From: Clostridiaceae bacterium
GTDB lineage: Bacteria > Bacillota > Clostridia > Oscillospirales > Acutalibacteraceae
Reading direction: 5' to 3'
Assembly: GCA_016285645.1 (NCBI GenBank)
Contig: JAEERC010000038.1
Coordinates: 18,864-82,863 of the forward strand
DNA length: 64,000 nucleotides
A program made the position numbers and the translations under genes. Positions 1 to 9,616 of this stretch are shown one piece after another. The notes below the pieces were generated by a model. That model did no database searches, was not told the origin of the DNA, and saw only the letters and a list, made by a program, of their open reading frames with translations. The first letter of the stretch is position 1, and the number at the start of each line of letters is the position of its first letter.

Positions 1-33
1 TACTCATTTCTCCTTGCTCACTTCTCATTAATT

Positions 34-58
34 AAAAACGGCACGGAAAACCGTGCCG
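34..58 (-). terminator. Terminator of the metallophosphoesterase gene
   Basis: On the minus strand an 8-bp stem (CGGCACGG/CCGTGCCG, TTTT loop) is followed by five T. It lies just past the stop codon of the gene at 67-1701. The same hairpin core recurs at 47739, 49342 and 54183, so this terminator also belongs to a dispersed repeat family. The following minus-strand tract rich in AATGAG-type words (positions 1-30) matches the tracts near 54150 and 54500. Confidence 0.8.
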
Positions 59-66
59 CTTAATGT

Positions 67-1701
67 TCAGATTTCCGCAGACAGTCGCTCAAGTTCTTCT
101 TCGGAAAGTTTTGTGTAACCCTCAATCGAGAAAACAGACGGGTTTACCTTTGATGAGATTGATCTGATTTCGATAACCTTATCCGCGCCGCCGTCCTCAA
201 CTGTTTCGATTCTTTTGAGACTGCCCGAAATGTAATAATATTTTACCGTTTCGCCGTCTGTTCTGTATTCCTCAACGGTATATGTTTTGCCGTTTATCTT
301 CTCCGCAGTTGTTTTGACGAACTCCCTGCCTTCGTCGCCCGACGAATCAAAAATGCCTTCCGCGTCATCAAGAGCGTTGTCGCCGATAAGTTCCTCTGTG
401 AATCCCGCGTCAATATACATTTTCAAAACGGGAAGAACAAGATACATTTTTGTTCCGTCGTTGACAAACCTCGCCTTAATGCCCGAAACCGTTGTTTCGG
501 TGGCGTATTTTTCGCCCTGCGAGTAAACCGTGAGCGGAACGGTTGTGCCGTCGGAGGTTACGGTGAGTTTAAGCGTGTATGTTCCCGATTCTATTATTTC
601 ATTGAAGCTTTTCTCCGCGGTTATAACCTCGGGGTTCAGATAGATATGGTCAAATGTACCCGTGCCGTCGGAGGAAATCGTGAGGGTTGAGGCGCCGTTC
701 ATTTCGGGCTCCCAGTAGCAGCCGGAGCCGCATTTGAGACCGTATGAAAGGCGGATGCCGTCAACGACCATTGAGGAGGAATTGACATGGTCGTGCCCGA
801 CTATTATATTCTTTGTGCTGCCGAGTTTTTTGCAGAGGTCAAAGAAGCCGTTGTTGCCTCTCGCGCAGCAGACCGCCTCGTGGTTTACACCGAAGCAGGT
901 GTCGGCGTATTCTTCCTTCCAGCAGTCGTTTTCCTCATCGTAGTATTCGGGATAATATGTCTCCTGCTCAACAACGGGAATGTGGAAGAACACAGAACTT
1001 TCGACCGTTTCGCCCGCGGAAGCGGTAATGCCTTTTACAGCCCACTCGTACCACTCAAGCTGGTTTGCCCACAGGTGGTCGTAGCCCGCCTCGCCGTCCG
1101 CTCCGAGGTTGATTTTGCCCGCTTCGGTGTCGTCGGCGTCAGAGTGAGTGTCCATCATAAACAGTGTATGTATTATTTTACCGTTTTCGGTTATGTTGAT
1201 AATATAGTTGCCGAAGCCCATTTCCTTGGGACCGAATCTGAAAAGGCAGTTTTTGCAGGTGGTGAACTGGTAGGCGCACCAGAATTCCGAGGGCGTGTTC
1301 TGGCCGTCGTGGTTGCCCATTACGGGAGCCCAGGGAATGCCGTAGGAGTCAATCTCCTTGCAAAGTTCGATGTAGCCGACCATACCCCAGGAATTGTCGC
1401 CCGTGAGGGTAATGAGATCGGGCTGAGCCTGCTCAATCGCGGTTTTTATATCCGCCTTTGCGAGTTCCCAGGCGCTTGTGAACATCTCGCCGTCGCCGAG
1501 CTGAACATCCGCGAAGTTGAGAACAACGAAATCCCTGCCGGGTTTCTTTTCAAGTTCAACGCAGTATTCCGTTTCGAATTTCTGACCCGCGTCCCATTTT
1601 TCAAAATACTTTGACTGATTCGCGAAAAGCGGGGATATAATCTGCCCGAGCGACATAAAGAACGCGAGAACAAGCGAAAAGACCGCCTTCAGGGTTTCCA
1701 T
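67..1701 (-). CDS. Secreted metallophosphoesterase with C-terminal lipoprotein-like domain
   Basis: This is a 544-residue calcineurin-like phosphoesterase. The ATG at 1701 is chosen because AAAGGAGG lies 7 nt upstream; the longer in-frame start at 1728 falls inside the terminator of the preceding gene. Residues 1-27 form a hydrophobic export signal. Metal-site motifs are visible: FADVQ (Gln where many relatives have His), TGDN, GNHDGQ and GHDH, within residues of about 50-345. The last 170 residues closely resemble the C-terminal domain of the lipoprotein at 14862-15947 (shared TTVPLTVYSQG and GIKARFVNDGT), an unusual fusion. The substrate is unknown; it probably acts outside the membrane. 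The fold is secure, the role is not. Confidence 0.85.
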   Translation of the reverse strand: METLKAVFSLVLAFFMSLGQIISPLFANQSKYFEKWDAGQKFETEYCVELEKKPGRDFVVLNFADVQLGDGEMFTSAWELAKADIKTAIEQAQPDLITLTGDNSWGMVGYIELCKEIDSYGIPWAPVMGNHDGQNTPSEFWCAYQFTTCKNCLFRFGPKEMGFGNYIINITENGKIIHTLFMMDTHSDADDTEAGKINLGADGEAGYDHLWANQLEWYEWAVKGITASAGETVESSVFFHIPVVEQETYYPEYYDEENDCWKEEYADTCFGVNHEAVCCARGNNGFFDLCKKLGSTKNIIVGHDHVNSSSMVVDGIRLSYGLKCGSGCYWEPEMNGASTLTISSDGTGTFDHIYLNPEVITAEKSFNEIIESGTYTLKLTVTSDGTTVPLTVYSQGEKYATETTVSGIKARFVNDGTKMYLVLPVLKMYIDAGFTEELIGDNALDDAEGIFDSSGDEGREFVKTTAEKINGKTYTVEEYRTDGETVKYYYISGSLKRIETVEDGGADKVIEIRSISSKVNPSVFSIEGYTKLSEEELERLSAEI

Positions 1702-1719
1702 AAGATTTCCTCCTTTAAT

Positions 1720-1756
1720 CAAAAACACCGGTCAATCTTTCAAAATCAACCGGTGT
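1720..1756 (-). terminator. Terminator of the SGNH lipoprotein gene
   Basis: On the minus strand ACACCGGT pairs with ACCGGTGT around a 16-nt loop and is followed by TTTTT. It separates the SGNH lipoprotein gene from the downstream metallophosphoesterase gene, which has its own strong ribosome binding site. Confidence 0.8.
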
Positions 1757-1762
1757 ATCTTT

Positions 1763-2599
1763 TTAAGTGTTTTCGTAGAGATAATCCACCCATTTGCAGG
1801 TGTATTTTTTGGTGAGGTGAATGCCGTCGCTCGACGCCTCGTCGGGAAGATAGCCCCTTGAATTGCGCAGAGCCTGCTGGGCGTCAACATAGACAAGAGC
1901 TTTGCTTTGGGCGAGATCCTTTATGTATGTGTTGGTTTTGTCAATCGCTTCCTGCGTTTCGTCGTTTGAGTTGGTGTCGCTCGCGTGCTCGCCTATCGGC
2001 ATAATGGAGATAAGGTAAATCTCCGCGTCCGGGCATCTTTCGCGCACGGCGTCAACAACCTTGCCGTAGCGGCTCTCAAACACATTGAGGGCGTCCCATT
2101 CGCACTCGTTGTCGCCGAAATAGAGATAGATTCTTCTGAAATTCTTTCCGTTTATTTCGTCGATAATCGGCACGGAACTGCCGCTCAAGCTCTCGGTGAA
2201 AACGGAATCCACCGTGAGGCCCACCGTGGCATAGACATTTTTGACAACGCCGAAGGTCGCGAAATCCATAACCCTCGAGTTGCCTATGAACGCCGAATCG
2301 TCAAAATATGAATAGTCGTATGAGCCGTCCGCCTTCTTGGGCTTTCCCTGTGTGGAGACGGTGCTTTCCGGCAATGTGAAATCGCCCGGAACGGTGCCGG
2401 CGGGGCTTTGGCTGCTCTGCTGAGCGTCCGTCTGAAAAATGCCGGAGGTTTCGCTCTGCAGCCCCTGAGACTGCGCGGGCAAAGCCGTGCTTTCCCCTTC
2501 ATTTTTATCGGAACAGCCGGCGGCTGAAAACAGGACGGCGCCAACCGCCGTCAAAGCAATTGCGGTTTTAAAAAATCTTTTCACTTTTGTCACACTCAC
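1763..2599 (-). CDS. SGNH/GDSL-type hydrolase lipoprotein
   Basis: This 278-residue protein starts with a lipoprotein signal (hydrophobic stretch ending in FSAAGC), followed by a Ser/Gln-rich linker of about 70 residues. The catalytic part has SGNH-like blocks: FIGNSR (nucleophile Ser), YFGDNE (block III region) and DGIHLT near the C-terminus (Asp/His). Such lipoproteins usually act as esterases or acetylhydrolases on surface glycans; the substrate cannot be told here. The start is uncertain: three GTG codons lie close together near 2599 and none has a clear ribosome binding site. Confidence 0.75.
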   Translation of the reverse strand: MSVTKVKRFFKTAIALTAVGAVLFSAAGCSDKNEGESTALPAQSQGLQSETSGIFQTDAQQSSQSPAGTVPGDFTLPESTVSTQGKPKKADGSYDYSYFDDSAFIGNSRVMDFATFGVVKNVYATVGLTVDSVFTESLSGSSVPIIDEINGKNFRRIYLYFGDNECEWDALNVFESRYGKVVDAVRERCPDAEIYLISIMPIGEHASDTNSNDETQEAIDKTNTYIKDLAQSKALVYVDAQQALRNSRGYLPDEASSDGIHLTKKYTCKWVDYLYENT

Positions 2600-2768
2600 T
2601 GTATAAATTAACTGTCGAAAAAAACAGATATCATTAAAATATCCCTCGCAACAATTCCGAAGGGAATATGATTATATAACATATCGGGGCAGAATGCAAT
2701 ATTATTCAAAAAAATATTTTTGAATGAATAAATATTAATTTTTATGCTAAAAAATATGAAAAAACTCT

Positions 2769-2798
2769 TGACAAACTCGCAAAAAAGTAAATAATAAT
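2769..2798 (+). promoter_or_regulatory. Promoter of carAB
   Basis: TTGACA at 2769-2774 and TAATAA at 2793-2798 with an 18-nt spacer, in AT-rich DNA upstream of carA. No pyrimidine-type attenuator (anti-terminator plus terminator) is visible in the roughly 60-nt leader. Confidence 0.6.
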
Positions 2799-2860
2799 AC
2801 ATTAAGGATTAATTCAGTATTAAATTATGTTCTATAAAATCTCTTTAAAGGAGGCACGGG

Positions 2861-3955
2861 ATGAAACAGTTTGACAGAAAACTGATTCTCGAAGACGGGG
2901 CGGAATACTGCGGCTACGGTTTCGGCGGCAGTTCGCAGAGAGTCTGCGAGGTTGTTTTCAACACCTCCATGGTCGGATATCAGGAGATTATTTCCGACCC
3001 GTCCTACACATATCAGGCGGTTGTTATGACCTACCCTCTCATAGGCAATTACGGCATAACGGACGAGGACTTTGAAAGCAAGAATATGACAATAGGCGGT
3101 CTTATCGTGCGTGATTACAACGATATGCCGTCCAATTTCCGCTACACAAAAACGCTCTCCGAACTGCTCGAGGAAAACGACATTCCCGGCATATACGGCA
3201 TTGACACGCGCGAACTCACCCGCTCCATACGCGACAGGGGCGCGAGAAGGGCGCTGATTACCGGCATTGACACCACGCTCGAGGAGGGGCTTGAGATAAT
3301 CAGAAACACCCCCGTTCCGACCGACGCCGTGTCGAAGGTCAGTTGCAAAAAACGCTGGTATTCGCGCACATCGAACCACAAATACAATGTTGTGGCGGTT
3401 GACTGCGGAATAAAGCTGAACATTGTGCGTTCGCTCAACAAGGTCGGCTGCAACGTGACTATTGTTCCCTATGACATCACCGCCGAGGAGATTGAGTTTA
3501 TGAACCCCGACGGCATCTTTCTCTCGAACGGTCCCGGCGACCCCGAGGATGTCACCCCCGTTATTGAGGCGGTCAGAAAACTCAAGGGTAAATACCCGAT
3601 ATTCGGCATCTGCCTCGGTCACCAGATAATCGGTCTCGCATACGGCGGAAAAACATATAAACTCAAATTCGGCCACCACGGCGGAAACCATCCCGTCAAA
3701 AATCTGAAGACGGGCAAAATCGAAATAACCTCGCAGAACCACAACTACGCCGTTGACGCGGACAGCCTCGGCGGCACGGGACTTGAGGTCACTCACATAA
3801 ACATTCTCGACAACACCGTGGAGGGTATGGAATGCAAGGCGGACAGGGTTTTCAGCGTGCAGTATCACCCCGAGAGCGCTCCCGGTCCGCAGGACAGTTT
3901 TTATCTGTTTGACGGGTTCCTCAACGCTATGAAGGAGGCGAAGGAAAATGCCTAA
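2861..3955 (+). CDS. carA: Carbamoyl-phosphate synthase small subunit
   Basis: This 364-residue glutamine amidotransferase subunit releases ammonia from glutamine and passes it to CarB for carbamoyl phosphate, the precursor of pyrimidines and arginine. The N-terminal CPSase small-chain domain covers about residues 1-150. The class I glutaminase domain follows, with the FGICLGHQ nucleophile-Cys motif near residue 250 and a C-terminal [10 protein letters not shown] holding the catalytic His and Glu. AAAGGAGG lies 6 nt before the ATG. It overlaps carB by 8 nt, which suggests translational coupling. Length is normal. Confidence 0.97.
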   Translation: MKQFDRKLILEDGAEYCGYGFGGSSQRVCEVVFNTSMVGYQEIISDPSYTYQAVVMTYPLIGNYGITDEDFESKNMTIGGLIVRDYNDMPSNFRYTKTLSELLEENDIPGIYGIDTRELTRSIRDRGARRALITGIDTTLEEGLEIIRNTPVPTDAVSKVSCKKRWYSRTSNHKYNVVAVDCGIKLNIVRSLNKVGCNVTIVPYDITAEEIEFMNPDGIFLSNGPGDPEDVTPVIEAVRKLKGKYPIFGICLGHQIIGLAYGGKTYKLKFGHHGGNHPVKNLKTGKIEITSQNHNYAVDADSLGGTGLEVTHINILDNTVEGMECKADRVFSVQYHPESAPGPQDSFYLFDGFLNAMKEAKENA

Positions 3956-6900
3956 AAGAACCGACATCAAAAAAGTTCTCGTAATCGGCTCGGGTCCGAT
4001 TGTTATCGGTCAGGCGGCTGAATTCGACTACGCCGGCACTCAGGCGTGCCTCGCCCTTAAAGAGGAGGGCTACGAGGTTGTGCTCGCGAACTCCAACCCC
4101 GCTACAATAATGACCGACACCTCTATTGCGGATAAAGTATATATGGAGCCGCTGACTCTCGAATATTTAGCGAGAATCTGCCGTTATGAACGCCCGGACG
4201 CAATCATACCCGGACTCGGCGGTCAGACGGGCCTGAACCTCGCTATGCGCCTTGCCAAAAAAGGCGTTCTCGAGGAGTGCGGAATCGAACTTCTCGGCAC
4301 CGAGGCGAAGAGTATTGAAATGGCGGAGGACCGCGAACTTTTCAAGGAACTCTGCGAAAGAATAGGCGAGCCCGTTGTGCCCTCACAGATAACCTACTCC
4401 ATTGAAGAGGCGATTGAGGCGGCGCACGAAATCGGATATCCCGTAATACTGCGTCCCGCGTTCACACTGGGCGGCACGGGCGGCGGCTTTGCCGAGAGCG
4501 ACGACGAAATGCGACTTATGATGAAAAACGCGCTCGCAGTCTCTCCCGTTCACCAGGTGCTCATTGAAAAGAGCATAAAGGGCTACAAAGAGATTGAATA
4601 TGAGGTTATGCGCGACGCCAACGATACGGCCATAACCGTATGTAATATGGAAAACCTCGACCCCGTCGGCATCCACACGGGCGACTCAATAGTCGTAGCA
4701 CCCAGCCAGACGCTGACAAACAAGGAATACCACATGCTGCGCGACAGCGCGCTCAAAATAATACGCGCCCTTGAGGTGAAGGGCGGCTGCAACGTGCAGT
4801 TCGCGCTCGACCCGCAGTCGTTCAGATACTATGTAATCGAGGTTAATCCCAGAGTTTCGCGCTCGTCCGCCCTCGCTTCAAAGGCGAGCGGCTACCCGAT
4901 TGCGAGGGTTTCGGCTAAAATCGCGGTAGGATTAAACCTGGACGAAATAATGCTCGCCAACACCCCCGCCTGCTTCGAGCCGACGCTCGACTATGTAGTA
5001 ACGAAAATGCCGCGCTTCCCCTTCGACAAATTCGCCGACGCGAACAACCGCCTTTCAACCCAGATGAAGGCGACCGGCGAGGTTATGAGCATTGGCAGAA
5101 CAATGGAGGAAAGCCTGCTCAAAGCCATCCGTTCGCTCGAGGTGGGCAAGAACCATATCCATATGGAAAAATTCGACTCCTCCAATATGACGGCGGACGA
5201 CCTGCTCGAATACATCGCCGAGGGCACGGACGACAGAATCTACGCCATTTCGCAGCTTATGTGGATGGGCGTTGACCACTCGAGAATCTGCAACATAACG
5301 CAGATAGATATGTTCTTCCTCGACAAAATCAAGAATATAGTTGATTTTGAAAAGGAGATGGAGGCAAATCCCGACTCGCCCGAACTTCTGCGTATGGCGA
5401 AAAAGATGGGCTTCTCGGATTCCTATGTAGCCGAACTGTGGAAAACCACTGAGGACGATATCTATGAGCGCAGGGTAAGAGAAAAGATATTCCCCGTTTA
5501 CAAGATGATTGACACCTGCGCCAGCGAGTTTGACAGTTATGTTCCGTATTTTTACTCGACCTACGAGAGCGAGAACGAGTCGATAGTCTCCGACAGGGAG
5601 AAAATCATAGTGCTCGGTTCGGGACCCATCCGTATAGGTCAGGGTGTTGAGTTTGACTATTCCACCGTGCACGCGGTAACCGCCATTCACAACGCGGGCT
5701 ATGAGGCGATAGTCATAAACAACAACCCCGAAACGGTATCGACCGACTACACCACCGCCGACAAGCTCTATTTCGAGCCGTTGACCGCGGAGGATGTAAT
5801 GAACATAGTCCACCTAGAAAAGCCGCTCGGCGTAATCGCCACTCTCGGCGGACAGACAGCCGTAAACCTCGCCGCTCCGCTCACCGCGAGAGGCGTTAAG
5901 ATAATCGGCACGGACTGCGAGGCGATTGACAAGGCGGAGGACAGGGACGCCTTTGACCGTCTTATCCGTTCGCTCGGAATTCCCCACCCCGTGGGCGAAG
6001 CGGTCACGAACATTGAGGCGGGCGTTGCCGCAGCCGAAAAAATCGGCTACCCCGTGCTTGTGCGACCCTCTTTCGTTCTCGGCGGCAGGGCGATGGAAAT
6101 AGTCGCCAACGAGGAGATGCTTCGCCAGTATCTCACAAACGCCGTTAAGGTTGACGAGGACAAACCCGTGCTCGTTGACAAATATGTTATGGGCAAAGAG
6201 GTTGAGGTTGACGCCGTGTGCGACGGCAAGGAGGTCTTTATACCCGGCATTATGGAACTCGTTGAGCGCACGGGCGTTCACTCGGGCGACAGCACAAGCG
6301 TCTATCCCCCGTTCAGCATTTCGCAGAAGGTGCGTGAGACAATCTGCGAATATACGACTAAGCTCGGTCTGGGCATAGGCATTGTGGGCCTTTTCAACAT
6401 CCAGTTCATCGTTGACAAAAACGACGACGTGTTCATAATCGAGGTCAATCCCCGCGCTTCAAGAAGCGTGCCCTTCCTCTCAAAATCGGCGGGTTGGAGT
6501 CTCGTAAACATAGCCACAAGGGCAATGCTCGGCGAAAGTCTCAGAGACCAGGGAATAACCGAAATGATTCCCGGGGACGCGAAGCGCTGGTATGTCAAAG
6601 CCCCCGCTTTCTCATTTGAGAAACTCACGGGTATGGACACCTATCTCTCACCCGAAATGAAGTCAACGGGCGAGGCAATCGGCTATGACGACTCGCTCGA
6701 CCGCGCCCTCTACAAGGCGATGCAGGCATCGGGTATAAAGATGAAATACTACGGCACTGTGCTTGTGAGCATTGCCGATGAGGACAAGGAGGAGGCGCTT
6801 CCCCTCATCAAGCGCTTCTACCGCCTCGGCTTCAATATTGAGGCGACGGGCGGCACGGCGGATTATCTCAAATCAAACGGCATCCGCACCCGCACACGCC

Positions 6901-7145
6901 ACAAGATTTCCGACGGCGACGAGGAGATTATCAAAACGCTCCGCGCGGGCTATGTAAGCTATGTCATCAGCACGCGCTCGGTTATGAGCGGCATAAAATT
7001 CGGCTCGGGCGCGGCGCTCAGAAAGGCGGCTATACAGAACGGCGTTACAGTTTTCACCTCGCTCGACACCGTGCGCATTATGCTTGACGTGCTCGAAAAC
7101 GCCATACCCGCAATCTCGACAATCGATTCGGGAAAAACAAGGTAA
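3948..7145 (+). CDS. carB: Carbamoyl-phosphate synthase large subunit
   Basis: This 1065-residue cytosolic synthetase makes carbamoyl phosphate from bicarbonate, ammonia and two ATP. It shows the expected internal duplication: two halves each starting with a VLGSGP-type motif ([11 protein letters not shown] near residue 13, [11 protein letters not shown] near 558), each with an ATP-grasp domain ([11 protein letters not shown] and [11 protein letters not shown]). The C-terminal 130 residues form the MGS-like regulatory domain where UMP or ornithine bind in relatives. It is co-transcribed with carA. No other pyr or arg genes are nearby, so the operon stands alone. Confidence 0.97.
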   Translation: MPKRTDIKKVLVIGSGPIVIGQAAEFDYAGTQACLALKEEGYEVVLANSNPATIMTDTSIADKVYMEPLTLEYLARICRYERPDAIIPGLGGQTGLNLAMRLAKKGVLEECGIELLGTEAKSIEMAEDRELFKELCERIGEPVVPSQITYSIEEAIEAAHEIGYPVILRPAFTLGGTGGGFAESDDEMRLMMKNALAVSPVHQVLIEKSIKGYKEIEYEVMRDANDTAITVCNMENLDPVGIHTGDSIVVAPSQTLTNKEYHMLRDSALKIIRALEVKGGCNVQFALDPQSFRYYVIEVNPRVSRSSALASKASGYPIARVSAKIAVGLNLDEIMLANTPACFEPTLDYVVTKMPRFPFDKFADANNRLSTQMKATGEVMSIGRTMEESLLKAIRSLEVGKNHIHMEKFDSSNMTADDLLEYIAEGTDDRIYAISQLMWMGVDHSRICNITQIDMFFLDKIKNIVDFEKEMEANPDSPELLRMAKKMGFSDSYVAELWKTTEDDIYERRVREKIFPVYKMIDTCASEFDSYVPYFYSTYESENESIVSDREKIIVLGSGPIRIGQGVEFDYSTVHAVTAIHNAGYEAIVINNNPETVSTDYTTADKLYFEPLTAEDVMNIVHLEKPLGVIATLGGQTAVNLAAPLTARGVKIIGTDCEAIDKAEDRDAFDRLIRSLGIPHPVGEAVTNIEAGVAAAEKIGYPVLVRPSFVLGGRAMEIVANEEMLRQYLTNAVKVDEDKPVLVDKYVMGKEVEVDAVCDGKEVFIPGIMELVERTGVHSGDSTSVYPPFSISQKVRETICEYTTKLGLGIGIVGLFNIQFIVDKNDDVFIIEVNPRASRSVPFLSKSAGWSLVNIATRAMLGESLRDQGITEMIPGDAKRWYVKAPAFSFEKLTGMDTYLSPEMKSTGEAIGYDDSLDRALYKAMQASGIKMKYYGTVLVSIADEDKEEALPLIKRFYRLGFNIEATGGTADYLKSNGIRTRTRHKISDGDEEIIKTLRAGYVSYVISTRSVMSGIKFGSGAALRKAAIQNGVTVFTSLDTVRIMLDVLENAIPAISTIDSGKTR

Positions 7146-7154
7146 CATTCACCG

Positions 7155-7185
7155 ATACCCGGGAAGAAAATTTCCGGGTATTTTT
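7155..7185 (+). terminator. Terminator of carAB
   Basis: ATACCCGG pairs with CCGGGTAT, extended by three weaker pairs across a GAAAA loop, followed by TTTTT, 10 nt after the carB stop codon. Confidence 0.9.
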
Positions 7186-7215
7186 GCTTTACGGCAAATT
7201 GTAATTCTTTATTAA

Positions 7216-7245
7216 TTGACATATTATTTTATTGTATGATAAAAT
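7216..7245 (+). promoter_or_regulatory. Promoter of the DUF5058 operon
   Basis: TTGACA (7216-7221) and TAAAAT (7240-7245) with an 18-nt spacer, about 40 nt before the first gene. Confidence 0.65.
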
Positions 7246-7283
7246 AATTTTCAGTTCTTTTTATTATGTAAGGAGGAGATATT

Positions 7284-8048
7284 TTGGATTTCAAAGAAGG
7301 AGCGGTAATGTACGCCATCGCCTTCGCGATAGTGGCGTTTATCGTGGCTCAGTCACTGTTTTTCATTGTCAAATCGTGGAAGCACGGCAAGCAGCTCGGC
7401 ATAAAGAAAGAAACGCTGGTGTCAACGGTAACATCAAGCATTCTTTTCAGCATAGCGCCTGGTATTTCAATTCTCGCAACTGTTCTCGCGCTTGCGAACG
7501 CGCTCGGAATTGTTGTGCCGTGGATACGCCTGACAGTTATAGGCAACCTCGCTTATGAAACGGTGGCGGCGGAATCCACACTCGGCATTCTCGGCGGCTC
7601 GCTGAGCAAAGAGGTAACCGACCCCACACAGTTCTCCACGGTAGCGTGGGCTATGACTCTCGGCTCGATGTTCCCGCTTACATTCCTTCCGCTCGTCTGC
7701 AAAAAACTGCAGAAGAAAATCGGCGGAGCCGTAAACACGAACGAAAAAACCGCAATGCTCGGCGATGTTGTTTCGGCTGCCGCGTTCATCGGTATTATTT
7801 CCGCCTTCATCGCAAGGGCAATAGCCGGCACAAGCACAAGCGATCCTTCGACAAACGCGGGCGTTATGTCGGTAACCGTGCTTGTTGTGGCAATAGCCGC
7901 GATGCTGATTCTGTCGGGTCTCTGCAAAAAATTCAAGTGGACTTCCTTTGAACCGTTCGCAATGCCGATAAGCATGTTTATCGGTATGGCGGCGGCAATA
8001 GTCATGAATGTCTGCCTGCCCGATATTGCGGCAATAACCTGGAGATAA
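7284..8048 (+). CDS. DUF5058 family multi-pass membrane protein
   Basis: This 254-residue protein has about six hydrophobic segments. The stretch from SILFSIAPGIS through PWIRLTVIGNLAYE to AAESTLGILGG fits the DUF5058 family as I recall it; no function is established for that family. The start is ambiguous: TTG at 7284 has AGGAGG 7 nt upstream, and an in-frame ATG at 7308 has its own AAGGAG 5 nt upstream. It sits 12 nt before another membrane protein gene (8061-8771), so the two probably form a complex, perhaps a transporter. That function is inferred. Confidence 0.75.
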   Translation: MDFKEGAVMYAIAFAIVAFIVAQSLFFIVKSWKHGKQLGIKKETLVSTVTSSILFSIAPGISILATVLALANALGIVVPWIRLTVIGNLAYETVAAESTLGILGGSLSKEVTDPTQFSTVAWAMTLGSMFPLTFLPLVCKKLQKKIGGAVNTNEKTAMLGDVVSAAAFIGIISAFIARAIAGTSTSDPSTNAGVMSVTVLVVAIAAMLILSGLCKKFKWTSFEPFAMPISMFIGMAAAIVMNVCLPDIAAITWR

Positions 8049-8060
8049 GGAGGGGGAACT

Positions 8061-8771
8061 ATGGACAACAAATATTTTGACAGAATCCATGTCTGGGGCA
8101 CCGTATGGAACTACGCCGCCCTTGTTATGATGTTCACACTGCCCGTCGGCATCTCCCTTGTTTTTGAGGCCTGGCCCGCTGCCGGTGTAATAGGCAAAAT
8201 CCTTCTTACTCTCATTCCTCTTTACTGGATTACCGCTATTGTTGAGGTTGTTACCTATGTTCCGATTTTAGGCGCGGGCGGAACATATCTCTCATTTGTT
8301 ACGGGCAACATAGCGAATCTGCGTCTCCCCTGCGGACTCAACGCAATGGAGAACGCGAAAGTGCGCGCAAACACCGAGGAAGGCGAAGTGATAAGCACAA
8401 TCTCCATAGCCGTTTCATCCATCACAACAACGGTTATAATCGCCGTGGGCGTGCTTGCCTTCGCGCCGATTCTGCCCAAAATCACGGCAGAGGGTTCAGT
8501 ATTCAAAGCGGCTTTCAACAATGTGCTCCCCGCCCTTTTCGGAGCGCTCGGAGCGGGCTATTTCGCAAAGCACTGGAAACTCGCGTTCGCGCCCATCATC
8601 ATCGGCGTGCTTGTACTGATTTTCGCCCCGACCACCGGTGTCGGAATCCTTATGTTCATAACCATAGTCGCTTCAATTGTCGCCGCCGCAATAATCTACA
8701 AAGACCTGCTCAAAGAGACAATCTCATCCGTTCGCGGAGGCAAAAAAGAAAGCGGCGCTGAAGAAGAATAA
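8061..8771 (+). CDS. Membrane protein partner of the DUF5058 protein
   Basis: This 236-residue protein has six or seven predicted membrane helices and a charged C-terminal tail (GGKKESGAEEE). AAGGAGGGGG precedes the ATG. The GAGGTYLSFVTGNIANLRLPC region, with Gly and Pro between helices, looks like a re-entrant or pore segment of a transporter. Relatives may carry an automatic mechanosensitive-channel label; I see no MscS-like beta domain and do not support it. Its tight pairing with the DUF5058 gene suggests a two-subunit membrane system of unknown substrate. Confidence 0.65.
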   Translation: MDNKYFDRIHVWGTVWNYAALVMMFTLPVGISLVFEAWPAAGVIGKILLTLIPLYWITAIVEVVTYVPILGAGGTYLSFVTGNIANLRLPCGLNAMENAKVRANTEEGEVISTISIAVSSITTTVIIAVGVLAFAPILPKITAEGSVFKAAFNNVLPALFGALGAGYFAKHWKLAFAPIIIGVLVLIFAPTTGVGILMFITIVASIVAAAIIYKDLLKETISSVRGGKKESGAEEE

Positions 8772-8834
8772 TTTTTAACTGCTTTATTCATTAAAATAAG
8801 AATCAAGCCGCCTTTTATTTGTGCAAAATGGCAC

Positions 8835-8863
8835 TTGTAAATAAACGCCTTATGTAATAAAAT
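8835..8863 (+). promoter_or_regulatory. Promoter of the scaffold/GGGtGRT operon
   Basis: TTGTAA (8835-8840) and TAAAAT (8858-8863) with a 17-nt spacer, 35 nt before the start codon at 8899. A small inverted repeat (GTGC-AAAATG-GCAC, 8821-8834) ends right at the -35 box. Confidence 0.55.
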
Positions 8864-8898
8864 AATCAAGGTTAAATTTATGAAAGGGGTAGTAAACA

Positions 8899-9594
8899 AT
8901 GATTAACTACACAAACGAAGTACAGAATATGTGCTGCGTGGCAAAGGGTCCCAAGCACGGACCTGCACCCATCCCCGAGGAGGGAAAATGGGTTAAGGCA
9001 TACGAAGTAAAGGACATTTCCGCCTTTACGCACGGCGTGGGCTGGTGCGCACCTCAGCAGGGCGCCTGCAAGCTTTCGCTCAACGTCAAAAACGGTATTA
9101 TCGAAGAAGCTCTCGTTGAGACAATCGGCTGCTCGGGCATGACTCATTCGGCCGCCATGGCTGCTGAGATTCTCCCCGGCAAAACCATTCTTGAGGCGCT
9201 CAACACCGACCTTGTGTGCGACGCCATCAACACGGCTATGAGAGAACTTTTCCTTCAGATAGTTTACGGCCGTTCACAGTCCGCTTTCTCAGACGACGGT
9301 CTTTCGGTAGGCGCGGGTCTTGAAGACCTCGGCAAGGGCCTTCGCTCACAGGTCGGCACAATGTACGGCACAAAGCTCAAAGGCGTACGCTACCTTGAAA
9401 TGGCTGAGGGCTATGTTACCCGCCTCGCTCTTGACAAGGACGACCAGGTTATCGGCTACGAATTCGTTTCGCTCGGCAAGATGACCGACTTCATCAAGAA
9501 GGGCGACGACCCCACAACGGCATACAACAAGGCAATCGGTTCATACGGCAGATTCGCAGACGGCGTCAAATACATCGACCCGCGTAAAGAATAA
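8899..9594 (+). CDS. IscU/NifU-like iron-sulfur cluster assembly scaffold
   Basis: This 231-residue cytosolic protein has an IscU-like core: KLSLNVKNGIIEEALVETIGCSGMTHSAAMAAEILPG resembles the scaffold-family Cys loop region. Other cysteines (MCC at residues 11-13, WCAPQQGAC near 52, VC near 112) could add cluster ligands. It lacks a separate Nfu domain and is longer than ordinary IscU (about 130 residues). AAGGGG lies upstream of the ATG. It is followed after 22 nt by the GGGtGRT gene, a pairing I recall from other Clostridia. No cysteine desulfurase is nearby, so it may serve a dedicated target. Confidence 0.75.
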   Translation: MINYTNEVQNMCCVAKGPKHGPAPIPEEGKWVKAYEVKDISAFTHGVGWCAPQQGACKLSLNVKNGIIEEALVETIGCSGMTHSAAMAAEILPGKTILEALNTDLVCDAINTAMRELFLQIVYGRSQSAFSDDGLSVGAGLEDLGKGLRSQVGTMYGTKLKGVRYLEMAEGYVTRLALDKDDQVIGYEFVSLGKMTDFIKKGDDPTTAYNKAIGSYGRFADGVKYIDPRKE

Positions 9595-9616
9595 TTTGTA
9601 AGAGGAGGATATCAAA

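Noticed and set aside
787..1614. Long plus-strand open frame opposite the first metallophosphoesterase
   Set aside because: The minus strand carries all phosphoesterase motifs, a signal peptide and a ribosome binding site; the plus frame has none.
2799..2860. PyrR-type attenuator before carAB
   Set aside because: The leader is about 60 nt with no terminator/anti-terminator pair.
2825..3970. Open minus frame opposite carA
   Set aside because: carA is certain on the plus strand; the antisense translation shows no domain and its openness follows from codon bias.
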